Shown: one piece after another, positions 10,537-21,899 of the stretch
Layout of the letters: every line of letters starts with the position of its first letter
Position numbering within the stretch: position 1 is the stretch's first letter
DNA from: Phascolarctos cinereus
Taxonomy: Eukaryota; Chordata; Mammalia; Diprotodontia; Phascolarctidae
Assembly (NCBI RefSeq): GCF_002099425.1
Contig: NW_018343964.1
Location: 14,745,501 to 14,809,500, forward strand
Length of the DNA stretch: 64,000 nt
Direction: 5' to 3'
Notes under the pieces: model-generated
What the model was told of the DNA's origin: nothing
What the model saw: only the letters and a program-made list of their open reading frames with translations
Database searches by the model: none
Made by a program: the position numbers and the translations under genes

Positions 10537-11099
10537 TTTACCTGTAGTAGCAGCTTGATAGAAGTTAGCTGATTGAAGAGCTGAATATTTCAGCTACCTT
10601 AAAGGCCTTTTTTCTTCAGTGAGACTCTTTTAAGCTTCTCCATCTCCCACAGCACTGTAGCATGGTATTAGGGACTGATAATTATGTGTTGACTAATTTA
10701 TTGGGAAGAGCACAGTGGTCCAGGTGCCCCTGTGGTCATTTGTAGTTCTTGTGAGCATCCTAAGGCTAATGAGGCTCTGAAGAAATGTGAAAAGCAGGGG
10801 GAAGGAAGAGGAAACAGAAAAGACAAAGGTCAGACTGTGATTTGTGGGAGTTTGTGGAGGGCAAAGAGGGATTGATAAATTGATAGAGACTAAATTTAAA
10901 GAAATATTTTGTGGCACAAATTGGGTAAGGAATTGAGTAAAGAGATCCTTAAAAATATAGCCAAAGAACAGAACCATTGGATTCAATCCTTGGTATCTTT
11001 TAGATCCCAATGATACGTGTGTGAGACGGGTTTCTGAAAGCTGTCAACATAATTCTTCCTTTTTGACTTTGAGTCTTTTAGAGATAGACTCAGCTGGGC
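10537..11099. other. Unassigned DNA
   Basis: Nothing recognised. The 105-codon minus frame at 10,693-11,010 has no known motif. Confidence 0.5.
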
Positions 11100-11265
11100 A
11101 GCTGACAGAGGGTCATACATCTAGAATTGGAAGGGACCTCAGAGGTCATCTGTTCCTCATTTTATAGATGAGGAAACTAAGGCAGGACACGCTATATTGA
11201 ATGACTTACTATCATAGAGTAAGTGGCACATTTGAATTTAGGACCTGAGACTCAAAATTCAGAGT
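11100..11265 (-). repeat. MIR/MamSINE-like element
   Basis: 'tagaattggaagggacctca' followed by 'cattttatagatgaggaaac' is a common mammalian SINE layout. Similar units lie at 49,255-49,400 and 61,945-62,060. Confidence 0.55.
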
Positions 11266-11587
11266 TTATCACCTGTTTTTTTTTAATCATCTATCTCCAG
11301 AGTCTTATGGAGTCATTGTCAGATAGTGTCACACGACCTAACACACTTTGAGAATGTTTAAATGCTATAGAAATGCAAAATGTTTGTTTCTAATGATCTT
11401 AGCAGATGCCTTTGCTATTCCAGGGCAGTCTGGGGGCAAGATTTTAAGAGTTCTTTATTTCTAAATTATTTTAAGATGTGGGTTGTTTGTTTTTTTTTAA
11501 AGAGGGTGGGTAGTTTTGACAGGATTGGGACAGGCGAGTCACAGAAAAAAGTAGGCAGACAAGTCCCAATTTTAAGAGAGTCATTTC

Positions 11588-11742
11588 AGTGGAATGGAAA
11601 GGACACTGATCTTGGAGCCAGGTCTTGTTTTAAGCCCCAATTTTGACACTTACTACTTAGCTAAAACACTTCCCTTGCCTAAGCCTCATTTTCTTCATCT
11701 ATTAAATGAGATTGTTGGCTCTAAAGGTCACTCTCAGCTCTA
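11588..11742 (+). repeat. MIR-like SINE
   Basis: 'ggacactgatcttggagcca' (head), 'cctcattttcttcatctatt' and the 'ggctctaaaggtcactctca' tail type. It is followed directly by a Mar1 in the other orientation. Confidence 0.6.
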
Positions 11743-11744
11743 AT

Positions 11745-12000
11745 GTGTTGCTGTTCTGTCATTTCAGTCCTGTCCAATTCTCCATGACCCCATTTTGAGG
11801 TTTTCTTGGCAAAGATATTGGAGTGATTTGCCATCTCTTTCTCCAGCTCATTTTACAGATGAGGAAACTGAGGCAAACAGAGTTAAGCAACACATCAGGT
11901 CACACAGCTAGTAAGTATCTGAGGCTAGACTTGAACTTGGGAATATGAGTAGTCTTCCTGATTCCAAACCTAGTGATCTATCCACTTCACCACCTATGAA
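11745..12000 (-). repeat. Mar1-type SINE
   Basis: RTE tail 'ttttcttggcaaagatattg' on the left, tRNA-like head 'ctatccacttcaccacc' on the right. Near full length. Confidence 0.88.
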
Positions 12001-12943
12001 CTGGATGCAATAGTGAAGGGAGTAGGGGTCAGACACAAACGGAAGCCCAAGCTGTGTTTCACAAAGCAAACACTGGCCTTGGTTATCATGTCCTCATCTC
12101 TAGAACTCTGTATTCCTTTGCATTACCAGTTCTCTGCCTCCCTGGCTTATCACCATCTTACATTCCCTCTAAATGCTAATATTGGAGTTATTTTCCCTGC
12201 CTGCCCAGTCTGGCTCTTCATTTAATTTCATAGGCTTGTCATGGTACTGTGCTTTTCAAGGCAGAGTTAGGATGGAGTCATTTGAAAAGGCTGCCCTGTT
12301 CCCCTGGTCCCCAACCCCCCCTCTTCCTGGCTTGTAGTCTCGAAGGAGCCTTGCAGGGTAATACTGAAACAGCCGGGATGAAGATTCTTCCCTGGTCCAC
12401 CGAGCTGTCAGAGCCCTCAAAATTGGTTGGCAATTTACCATTATTTCCTAGTGTAAAAACAGTTACGACACAAACACTCATCTGGCCCTAGAAACCAAGA
12501 GCAGTGCTGCTCTGTGGCACCTTGGAGTAGCTGGCATTTTCTCAGTGGTTTTTACTTGGCCTTGTTTGTCCTTGCTTATGCATTGGCCCTGAGTTAACCT
12601 CATTGCTATTTAAAAACAATTAGAAAAATATCCTGGGGTCCCAGTGAGTGTCTATCATGACCATGTGTGAACCTAACTGCCTCACCTCTGTGCTAATTTG
12701 TTCAAGTTCGTTCCTTTGCACTACATGGAACCCGAGACAGACTGCAGCACACTTCTACTTTGCCTTCTATCAGAGGACTCTGTACGCCCCACCTTCATCG
12801 ACCTCCTGCCTTTGATCTTCTGTATTCTATTTTCTTGTTTTTAATTTAACTCCTTAACAATCATTTCTAAAAGGTGAGTATAAGGTAAGGTAAAGATAAC
12901 AATGTGCTGGCAAATGTTTAGCAGCCAGCTCTCCAACTACAGA
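12001..12943. other. Unassigned, apparently unique DNA
   Basis: No repeat or gene recognised. The small frames at 12,249-12,491 overlap on both strands and are not supported. Confidence 0.5.
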
Positions 12944-13071
12944 CACACATGTGTGTGTGTGTGTGTGTTGTGTGTGTATACATATATATGTATGTATGTA
13001 TATACATATATACATACACACAGATAGTGTATGTGTATGTGAATGTAACTATGTATGTGTGTATGCTTACA
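12944..13071. repeat. (TG)n/(TA)n microsatellite
   Basis: TG run, then alternating 'tatgta' and 'tacata' units. Confidence 0.95.
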
Positions 13072-13123
13072 CATTTTAAGTTTGATCTGCATTAAAATTT
13101 TCTCCATCACCTTCTTAAGTCTA

Positions 13124-13310
13124 ATTGTTGTTGTTGAGTTTCAGTCATGTCCAACCCTTTGTGATCCCATTTTGAATTTTCTTGGCAGAGATACTGGCAC
13201 GGTCTGCCATTTCCTTCTCCAGCTCTTTTTACTGATGAGGAAATTGACATAAAAAGATTAAGTAGTAAGTATCTGAGGGCACTCTATCCACTGTGCTATC
13301 TAGCTGCCCC
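13124..13310 (-). repeat. Mar1-type SINE with exact 11-bp target duplication
   Basis: The element is flanked by 'tcttaagtcta' at 13,113-13,123 and at 13,311-13,321. The left end has the 'ttgttgttg' tail and the right end 'gctatctagctgcccc'. Its middle is shortened compared with full-length copies. Confidence 0.92.
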
Positions 13311-13523
13311 TCTTAAGTCTAGAAAATCAACAAAACATTAAATAAAGCCCTGCTTTGTGTTGCTTTATTTAGTCATTAAGTTGTGTCCAACGCTTCGTGA
13401 TCCTGTGGACCACAGCACAACAGGCCCTCTCTCTCAAAGTCTGTCCAAGTTCATGTTAGTGGTTTCCATGATACTATCTATCCATCTCATTTTCTGCCAG
13501 ACCCTTTTCCTTTTGCCTTCAAC

Positions 13524-13694
13524 CTTTTTTTTTTCCAAGAGGCAATTGGGGTTAAATGACTTACCCAGGGTCATATAACTAGTAAGTGTCTAGTGTACAA
13601 CTAGTAAGTGTCTAGTGTCTGAGCTCAGATTTGCACTCGGATCTTCCTGACTTCAGGGCCAGTTCTCTACCTACTGTGCCAACCTAGCTGTTCC
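13524..13694 (-). repeat. WSINE-like SINE inside the RTE
   Basis: T-run, then 'ggcaattggggttaaatgac' and head 'tgccaacctagctgttcc' on the plus strand. It contains a short internal duplication: 'actagtaagtgtctagtgt' occurs twice in a row (about 13,577 and 13,600). Confidence 0.8.
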
Positions 13695-13769
13695 CTTTTT
13701 AAGAACTCAGGTAAGAGTTTCAAGGTTTTTGGTTTTTTTTTTTCAAATATGGGGAACAGGGGGACAAGT

Positions 13770-13955
13770 CATTTTGTTGTTCAGTCATGTCCGACTGAGA
13801 GCATAATTGGGGTTTTCTTCGCAAAGATGCTAGAGTGATTTGCCATTTCCTTCTCCAGGTCATTTTACAGATGATGACACTGAGGCAAACACAGTTAAGT
13901 GACCTTCCCAGGGTCACACAGCTAGTAAGTGTCAGAGGCAGGATTTGAACCTGAT
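13770..13955 (-). repeat. Mar1-type SINE, head missing, inside the RTE
   Basis: Tail 'ttttgttgttcagtcatg' on the left, body to 'ggcaggatttgaacctgat'. The RTE sequence resumes at once, so the tRNA-like head is absent. Confidence 0.85.
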
Positions 13956-14714
13956 CAATCAAATCTTCCAATCTTTAATCCCAATATCAGGATCTTTTCC
14001 AATGAGTCCCATTTTATTATATAACCAAAGTACTTAAGCTTCAGCTTCAGTATTTGATCTTCCAGTGAATAGCCTAAATTAATTTCTTTAAGAATTGGCT
14101 GATTTGATCTTCTTACTGTCCAAGGGACTCTCAAAGGTCTTCTCCAGCACTACAATTTGAAAGTGTCAATTTTGTGGTGATCAACTTTTCTTATAGTCTA
14201 ACTCTCACAGCCATACATTGCCAGTGGAAAAACCATAGCTTTGACCATACGGACCTTTGTCAGCAAGATAACATCTCTGTTTTTTTCAGTATGCTGTCCA
14301 GATTTGCCATAGCTTTCCTTCCAAGCAGCAAGTATCTTTTAATTTCTTAATTGCAGTTGTTGTCCTCAGTGATTTTTGAGGCCAAGAATATAAAATCTGA
14401 CACTGCTTCCATTTCTTCTCCGTCTATTTGCCAGGAAATGATGGGACCAGTTGCCATGATCTTAGGGTTTTGGGGGGGGAGGGGTTTATGCTAAGCTTCA
14501 GGCCAGCTTTTACACTCTCTTCTTTTCCCTCATCAAGAAGCTTCTTAATTCCTCTTCATTTTCTGCCAGAGCAGTATCTATCATCTGCCTATCTGAGATT
14601 GTTGGTATTTCTCCTGGCAACCTTCATTCCAGCTTTTGATTCATACAGCCTAGCATTTCTCATGATATACTTGGCATATAAGTTAAATAAATCAGGTGAC
14701 AGTACACAACCTTG

Positions 14715-14930
14715 TCACACTCCTTTTCCAATCTTAAACCAATCAGTTGTTCCATGTTCAGTTCTAACTGTTGCTTCTTGACCCACATACAGGTACCTCA
14801 GGAGACAGGTAAGCACTCCCATTTCTTTGAGGACTTGCCATGCTTTGTTCTGATCTACTCGGTCAAAGGCTTTAGTGTAGTCAATGATGCAGAAGTAGAT
14901 GCTTTTCTGGAACTCCCTTGCTTTCTTCAT
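14715..14930 (-). pseudogene. RTE ORF2 reverse transcriptase remnant
   Basis: This is a 71-codon open stretch of the RTE copy. Residues about 17-35 (IIDYTKAFDRVDQNKAWQV) hold the aspartate of the first catalytic reverse transcriptase block, and residues 53-71 (EATVRTEHGTTDWFKIGKG) are diagnostic of RTE/BovB. In a whole element the protein reverse-transcribes its own RNA and that of tail-sharing SINEs. Here the frame closes on both sides, so it is inactive. Confidence 0.85.
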
Positions 14931-15221
14931 AATACAGCAAATGTTGGCAATTTGACCTCTAGTTCCTCTGCCTCTTCAAAACCCAGCCTGTATTTCTGGT
15001 AATTCTAGGTTCACATATTACTGAAGCCTAGCTTGCAGAATCTTAAGCATAACCTTGCTGGTGTATAAAATTAGCACAATTGTTTGGTAATTTGAACATT
15101 ACTTGGCATTGCCCTTTTTTTAGGATTGGGATGTAAAATAACTTTTTCCAATTCAGGGGCCACTGTTGAGTTTTGCTGGCTTATTGAGTGCGACACTTTA
15201 ACAGCATCATCTTGTGTTTGC

Positions 15222-15345
15222 TGTAACCATCAACAAGTCACTTAACCTCTCTGACCCTCAGTTTACTCACTGCCCTCAGAGGGTTGCTCTGGGGAAATCA
15301 CTTTGCAAGCTTTAAGTGCTATATAAATGTTAGTTGTTATTCATC
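15222..15345 (+). repeat. MIR-like SINE 3' part
   Basis: 'agtcacttaacctctctgac', 'cagagggttgctctggggaa' and the end 'tatataaatgttagttgtta'. Confidence 0.6.
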
Positions 15346-15435
15346 GTATTCTTTCCATCTGTCTTGATAGAGTTCAGAGAGAAATAGTGCCTGCTCCCAT
15401 TGAATATCCTTTAGACTATTGCACGAGTTGATAGA

Positions 15436-15541
15436 ATTGCTTTTTGTAATTGAATAAAAGTATTGGGAAGTAAGCTTATCTTGGTTACATTGCTTTTTGT
15501 AATTGAATAAAATTATTAGTATTTAAATACATGCTTTACAG
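15436..15541. repeat. Tandem duplication, 53-bp unit
   Basis: A 24-base run beginning 'attgctttttgtaattgaat' occurs exactly at 15,436 and 15,489. The rest of the unit is partly alike. Confidence 0.7.
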
Positions 15542-15755
15542 GCTCACCGAAAGCAACCTGGGATAACCTGCAATATTTGTAAGGCTCAATTTATAGATAC
15601 TTCCTTACTGACATGTCATGGATTAAATTAATGTGGGTTTCACCCATGGATGGCCTTTTGATTCCACTCTTGCATTTTTACCATATCAAAGGCTCCAACT
15701 GGAGCTAACCACTTTTACTTACATTTGACATATCCAGTAGTTTGGGCCTATTGTC

Positions 15756-15930
15756 TTCATTTCTTTTTTCTTTTTATTTTTTAGGCAATTGGGGTTAAGT
15801 GACTTGCCCAGGGTCACACAGCTAGTAAGTATCAAGTGTCAAGTGTTTGGCCTGAGACTGGGTTTGAACTCAGGTCCTCCTGACTTCAGGGCTGGTGTTC
15901 TATCCACTACACCACCTTGCTGTCCCTAGC
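15756..15930 (-). repeat. WSINE-like SINE with exact 14-bp target duplication
   Basis: Flanked by 'ttgggcctattgtc' at 15,742-15,755 and 15,931-15,944. T-rich left end, 'ggcaattggggttaagtgac', and head 'accaccttgctgtcc'. Confidence 0.92.
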
Positions 15931-16089
15931 TTGGGCCTATTGTCAACCTTTACTATTGTTCCATGAAACAAGCTCTGTTTTCAGCTCCCTGCCTGAAACG
16001 AGGCAGACCACTCAGTTCCCACCTCCCTACCATACCAAAAACCTCAAATTCTCAGAAGGCTAAATAATGACTAAAAAATTCAGTAAGTT

Positions 16090-16227
16090 GGGAGGCAGCT
16101 AGGTGGTGCAGTGGATAGAGCTCTGGCCTTGGAGTCAGGAGGACCTGAGTTCCAATCCAGCCTCAGACACTTGACCCTTACTTAGCTGTGTGACCCTGGT
16201 CAAGTCAACCCCAATTGCCTCACAAAA
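16090..16227 (+). repeat. WSINE-like SINE with exact 17-bp target duplication
   Basis: Flanked by 'aaaaaattcagtaagtt' at 16,073-16,089 and 16,228-16,244. Head 'gggaggcagctaggtggtgc', end 'ccccaattgcctcac'. The A-rich start of the duplication fits L1 endonuclease nicking. Confidence 0.93.
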
Positions 16228-16244
16228 AAAAAATTCAGTAAGTT

Positions 16245-18365
16245 ACTATATGGTAAGTGACTTCTCCAGAACTGCATAAGTCAGCCAGAGGCCTGCTGGC
16301 ATTTGGAAAGGAAGCCTTGACAGAGAAGTCAGTGATGACACTGGGAAACAAGCTGGTAACCTTTCAGAGAGACCAGAGATGGATCAGGGATACTGGTAGC
16401 CTGCAAGGCTCTTTGTCCTAAGGTGGTAAGAGTGGAGGGCTCTCCCCAAAAAAGTACCAGGATGGCTGGAAATCCCCAGTGATCAGAAATCCACATCCTG
16501 GCTCCACAAAGAAACACGTTAAATAGCTTCTCCATCTTGTAGAATCTTTAGCTAATGATGTAAAAATGTAATTTAGACTGTACATCAAAGAAAGAAGGAG
16601 ACAGAAGGCTTCAAGCTTGAATCTGGAATTCAAATCAAAACAATGAGTGAAAGGAATATTCACAAATACCTTGCCCTCTGGGCAAGGCACCAAGTATAAA
16701 GCTCTTGAGAAAAAAAGCTGTTGCTCCTGTAGGTCATGAGACAAAGTGGCTTCTTGAAATTAAAGCTTTAGGAGAAGAATATGTTTGATGTAATTAACAC
16801 CTACAAAATACCAATCATAACACTCACATTTGGAATCGTAAAATTTATCATGGCAGATTAGGAAAGTATTCTAGTAAAAAACTCATAATAATGAAACACA
16901 GGGCCCATCAACCTAAGGCAGCTATAGAGTAGTACTTCCTTGTCAAAGGAGAGAAAGAGGACTGATATTCTCAGAGCATAGTAAATGGGTGGTCCTGGAT
17001 CAGGCCATTAACCTATTACTTCACGGTCAAAGTTGGAATGAAATGAGGCACTCATAGCTCATTCAACAATTAACAAAGAGGGACGGGAGTTACTTAGGAA
17101 TAGCACAGAAAGGACATTTAACAAACTTGGGTAGAACTTTATGGTCAGCTGGGCAAGGGATGGCAACTCAGAGTCTTGGGATATCCACCAAGTCTAACAG
17201 GCCCAACTCTTTGTGCTCTTAGGTGACCAGAAAATGTCAATATGGCCAGCTTTCTCCTCGATATCTTTATATTTTATATGGAAAAGAGACATACTTGATT
17301 GCTTTTACCCATTGCTTACATTTAAATCCCAAATTCAAGTTTGAAACCTTCAGTCGTTAGATAATACTTACTGAGTCCGAATTATATTTTTATATTATTA
17401 CAGAAAATTTTCCATATGAAGAAGCTATTTAATGTTTTCTTGATGGAGTTATAAAATGTAATGTCATCTTTGTACATCAAGTGATTAATCATGTTTTGAT
17501 ATGATTCCCGATTTGACCTGGAAGCCCTGCTCAGTTCTATTGAGGAGAGATGACGATGGATTGAAACCTAAGCAGAACTATAATATGCCTAGATCTTTAA
17601 TGACTTTTTTTTTACATTATTGCTTTTAAAATGGTGTTTTAAATAGAGAAAATTTTTCTTTGTGGACACCAAATACTTTAGCTTTCTCACTATACTTGGG
17701 TTTATTTTATATGTGCAACACATGAATTGGCCGTGAGTGCAGAACTGAGTCAAAAATTTTGTGATAACCAATAAAGGCAGTAGCAGAAGTGTTATGCTTA
17801 TTTCAGAGGATGTGTGCAACAATTACCAAATCAATAATATTGTTTTTTATACCATTGGGACTTTTTTGTACAATCTTTTTGCTCTTCAGATAGCCTATTA
17901 TTTTCTTATGAATACTCATAATTTGTTTTTTTTAGTGATTCAAATCATAAAAGCTTCGTATAAAGTACATGTACGTGGAGTTGGCCTATACCTAAAGGGA
18001 TACTGGCATTCTTATCTCTTGACAGCAGAAAAGTGATGCCTTCTCTTAAGACAGATGAGATTAGGCTTTCATCTGAAAGAAAGCCAGTAACATGCTTTGC
18101 TATTAACTCATGTGCCACTGGGCAATACCTGCTTCAATAATGATAGATCTTATCTGCCCCTGCTGCTTTCTAGTGTTACAGAGAAGCTAGCATGTAAGTT
18201 ACCTCCCTTGACAAAACCATGTTATTAAAGTAACTGTATGTAAGTTTTCATGTATGAGAAGTTTCATGTTTGAGCCATTTTAGATTTTTATAGTGTTGGT
18301 CTTAGAGACAAATAAGATAACATTAAAAAAACCTTTTTGCAAAATTTAAAAATTTTAAATTTAAA
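16245..18365. other. Unassigned AT-rich DNA
   Basis: More than 2 kb in which I recognise no repeat, gene or conserved motif. Frames at 16,329-16,744 and 17,589-18,036 overlap each other on opposite strands and are not called. The 3' tip of a SINE (agcactatataaatgctagt) ends this stretch at 18,368-18,402. Confidence 0.5.
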
Positions 18366-18407
18366 TTTAAAGCACTATATAAATGCTAGTTATTTTTATC
18401 ATTATAT

Positions 18408-18672
18408 GGTTCAGTGGCTAGAGTGCCAGGCCTGGAGTCAGGAAGAGCTGAGTTCAAAGGTGGCCTCAGACACTTACTGGCTGTGTGACCCTAGGCAAGT
18501 CGCTTAACCTCTGTTTGCCTTAATTTCCTCATCTATAAAATGTGAATAGTAATAGTATCCACCTCCCAGGGTTGTTGTGAGATCAGACGACATAATAATT
18601 GTAAAGCACTCAGCACAGTGTTGGCATGTAGTAAGCCCTATATAAATGTTAGCTGTTATCATTCTTATTACT
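18408..18672 (+). repeat. tRNA-headed SINE with L2/MIR-type tail
   Basis: 'ggttcagtggctagagtgcc', box B in 'gagttcaaaggtggcc', tail 'cacctcccagggttgttgtg' and end 'tataaatgttagctgttatc'. It sits directly after the tail of an older SINE of the same kind. Confidence 0.85.
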
Positions 18673-18784
18673 GTTATAATGATCATACAGGTGACCAGAA
18701 ATTTTCCATATCTTCCTTCCTTTGAGAGTTTCCTCCTGATTGTTTTTTGCTTCTTAAAATTCTGTAATAAAGATTTTTGACTAA

Positions 18785-18841
18785 ATTTTTTAAAAAATGA
18801 ATGCTAAAAATTGTTTTTACATATGATTGGGGGAAAAAAAC
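18785..18841 (+). mobile_element. L1 3' terminal fragment
   Basis: 'aaaaaatgaatgctaaaaat' plus 'tgtttttacatatgattggg' and an A run match the last bases of marsupial L1. Only about 50 bases are kept. Confidence 0.55.
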
Positions 18842-19233
18842 ATTGTGCACATGAAATGGACTAAAGATAAGAATGTGTTCATTGTATGCTAGTTCTAAAT
18901 AAACACAAATCCAACTTGCAGGTCAATTATACCAAAAAACAGAGCCATTTTTGAAAACATGGCATTTGTTGTATCTTGCATGATTTTATCTTTCGATTTC
19001 CACCTTCAAAGGAAATCTGGAATGTATAATACAATTTTGTTTTCTGTATTCCTGTCCATGTTTCTGTTTTGTTGCCTTTAACTGCAAAATCTGGCATTCA
19101 GGTTTTCTACTGCATGTGCCAACTATACATTGACTCAATCTTCTGAGGCCTTTCTGTAGGTCTTCAATAGCCTTCTCAAATTGCTTCTTCCACAGTGGTA
19201 TTTGATGCATTCACGTCCTTGGGACTATTTCTT

Positions 19234-19391
19234 TCTTTTCTTTTTTTTCTTTTTTTTTTTGGTGAGGCAGTCAGGGTTAAGTGACTTGCCCACGGTCACA
19301 CAGCTAGTAAGTGTCTGAGGCCAGATTTGAACTCAGGTCCTCCTGACTGCAAGGCCAGAGCTCTATCCCCTGAGCCACCTAGCAGACCATA
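19234..19391 (-). repeat. WSINE-like SINE with exact 12-bp target duplication
   Basis: Flanked by 'ggactatttctt' at 19,222-19,233 and 19,392-19,403. T-rich left end and head 'tgagccacctagcagacc' on the right. Confidence 0.9.
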
Positions 19392-19549
19392 GGACTATTT
19401 CTTGATGGTTGCCCCTTTCCTTCTCTGGTTCTTACTGTGGCGATGGCCGATGACAGTACTCTCGTACGCTGGTCCTGAAATGTTTTTATACTTTCTCTCA
19501 AATGCTGTGGGAGAATGCATTTGTTCATGATGGTTATAGCAAATGCCAG

Positions 19550-19795
19550 GTGTGTGTATGTATGTGTGTGTATATATAATATATGATATATTTATCTATC
19601 ACATATCATAAATATATAAATACATATTATATAAATGTATATGGATCTTGTATAATAAATATTATATTATATATAGATTATGCATAAATATATCATATAT
19701 AAATTATATAATATATACAAATAATGTGCTATATAAAATAACATTGTTCATATATAATACATATTATAAATTTATAAATATTCTGTTTTGATATA
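19550..19795. repeat. AT-rich low-complexity DNA
   Basis: Long imperfect 'tatata'/'atatat' runs after a short TG run. Confidence 0.9.
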
Positions 19796-20989
19796 GTTTA
19801 TCTACTAGTTGGATTTGTGCTATCAAACTCAAAAAGTGTTTTTCAGTGTTCCAGTTTGAGAATGCCTATCTCCCTTCCAAGCGATTTAAGACATTATTTG
19901 CTTTTATCATCTGTCTTATGATTAGGTAGAATTTCTGGAGTTTGCATTGAATGAAAATTTTCAGTGACCTCAAATTCTTCAACTTTTCTCCCTTCAGATT
20001 TTAGTAGCTTGATGATTTCAGCTCTAATTTCATCTAATCTGGATTTAGGGTTGAATTTTTTTTTTATCATTGCCTTGTATTTAGTCTGCATCATATTATT
20101 TTTTGACTTTTAGCTGAAGGTACTTGACAAAAAACAGTAGAAAGCCTTTGCATATGGATTTGTAAGATCTATTTCCAATTTTATTATGATTGAGTCCCGG
20201 CATATATCGAAAGCATTCATATCTTCAGTTCATTTTACTCACACTTGTGATTTTGCTGCTTTAGTAGTCTGTACCATCTGTGCTGAAGCATTTTCAGCAG
20301 ATGAGGTATTGGTAGTTCTGATTTGTTCTGATATATCTTGCCTTCTTTTGGCACCAAAATACAAACAAGTACCACTCATTCTCCTCTTCTCCATGTTAAG
20401 CTGATAATCACTATGGGTTTTGAGTAGGGCCAGCCTATAATGCTATGCCAGCCCATCTATTTCTTTGACTCTGAGGAGCACTATATCACACTTGGCATTG
20501 GGTTGCTAATCTAAACAAGAATATCCCCCCAAAGCTCTGTTCTTCACAGTTCCAGGGTTTCAATCAGGGCCTCACAATTCCACTAGTAGTTTTAGGACAT
20601 CAGAAGTCCCCACCAAATATTACCCTGGCTGGCATTCTGAGGCTTTGTTCTTGAGCAACCGCTCCCATCCCTGACATGGTGTAGGCCATGGATTGGTCTC
20701 TGAGGGGGTCATTATTTGCTCAGTGAGCAAAAAAACTCACTGAGGAATTGGACCTTTTTTCTTTTTTCCTATAGGGCTTGCCACCAACAGTGTAGTCAAT
20801 TCAGACGTTCAATACTTTGCCTTAAGTTAGACAAGACCAACATCACAGTTATTAAAGCTGCGGTTAGACCATCCATTTTGTGTCTTGGGTAATACGGCAA
20901 ATGAATTACAGCAGATTTCCTGATATCATGGTTGGGTTTGATATTCACGTATGAATTGTGCAATTGTAAAGCAACTTGCTTCTGTGGCA

Positions 20990-21165
20990 TAATGAAAGCA
21001 ATTCTGGATTAGTGTCAGAGGACCTGGGTTCCAGTCTGCATTCTGTTGCTTCCTACCTTGAGACCTTGGACAAATCATAAACCTCTTTAGACTTCAGTTC
21101 CTCATAAAAATGAGGGGGTTGGGCTAGACAACCTCTACGCTCCCTTCCAAGTCTTATCGTCTAGC
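20990..21165 (+). repeat. MIR-like SINE
   Basis: 'gtcagaggacctgggttcca', 'ttcagttcctcataaaaatg' and the 'gggctagacaacctctacgc' tail type. No family is recognised at 20,700-20,990. Confidence 0.6.
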
Positions 21166-21199
21166 CAGGCTTTCTTCCTGTTCAGAAGACACCGAGAGA

Positions 21200-21520
21200 T
21201 CTATCAACAAGCGTGTATTAAGCATTTATTTTGTGCCAGGCATTGAGTCGATCAAGCACTGAAGATACAAAGAAAACAGCAAAAACTCCAAAGAATAAAA
21301 ATACCTCTTAGGTATATGGCACTTCAAGATTTGCCAAAAATAAAAAAAAAATTCCTCACAAGAACCACATGAGGGAGGTGGGATGTCTGTGTGCATGCAT
21401 ATGTGTGTGTATGTGATTATCCGTAAGTTGTACATGAGGAAACTGGGGCTTGTGGGTTAAGTGACTTACCCCAAACCACAGTCAGTGAAGGAGAGAACTG
21501 CTATTCACACCTTTTACTGA
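21200..21520 (-). repeat. L2 3' end followed by MIR
   Basis: 21,200-21,300 is reverse-strand L2 ('agcatttattttgtgccagg'). 21,315-21,515 is reverse-strand MIR ('acatgaggaaactggggctt'). Confidence 0.55.
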
Positions 21521-21815
21521 GAGCAAGAATTGTTTAAAAAAAAAAAAACAAATGACTCCTCTCAGCCCTCCACTCAGTCCCAATGCTAAGTGTGTGTGGT
21601 GATGATACGGTGGGAGAGTGTTAGCCTGATTCCTACATTTCCCCCACAGAAGTCATCTCCTACCAGCTTTCACTTCCCGTATTCAGATTGTTGCCAAATA
21701 GTACCCTGGTGACCTCCTCACTGTCAACAACGTGGATTCTGATTCAGCAAGAAATGGCTCCTGGTGGAGAACCCATGATACAGAAGGCTGGCAAACAGAG
21801 TAGAACCTTTATATC

Positions 21816-21820
<5 letters not shown>

Positions 21821-21855
<35 letters not shown>

Positions 21856-21880
21856 GTGTGTGTGTGTGTGTGTCTGTGTC
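21821..21880. repeat. (TG)n microsatellite
   Basis: More than 50 bases of TG with one break. Upstream, 21,520-21,820 is unassigned. Confidence 0.97.
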
Positions 21881-21899
21881 AGTCTGTCTCTCTCATAAG

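Larger units (their letters stand above)
13355..15205 (-). mobile_element. RTE (BovB-like) LINE, split by two SINEs
   Basis: The 3' end lies at 13,372-13,520 ('catgatactatctatccatc' on the plus strand). The element resumes after a WSINE and a Mar1 at about 13,957 ('cccaatatcaggatcttttc') and runs through the reverse transcriptase to about 15,205. Minus-strand translation gives typical RTE ORF2 residues (AFDRVDQNKAWQVLKEMG; VRTEHGTTDWFKIGKG). Its 3' part resembles the tail shared by the Mar1 SINEs, the expected relation between a LINE and the SINE it mobilises. Confidence 0.88.
18930..20700 (-). pseudogene. Unrecognised coding-like relic on the minus strand
   Basis: Two open stretches lie in the same direction, at 19,894-20,094 (66 codons; charged, with KSRLDEIRAEIIKLLKSEGR, likely helical) and 18,986-19,210 (74 codons; FEKAIEDLQKGLRRLSQCI). 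They are separated by an AT-rich repeat and a WSINE. The charged helical style recalls a LINE ORF1 or a retrocopied gene, but I recognise no family. The bounds are rough. Confidence 0.3.
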
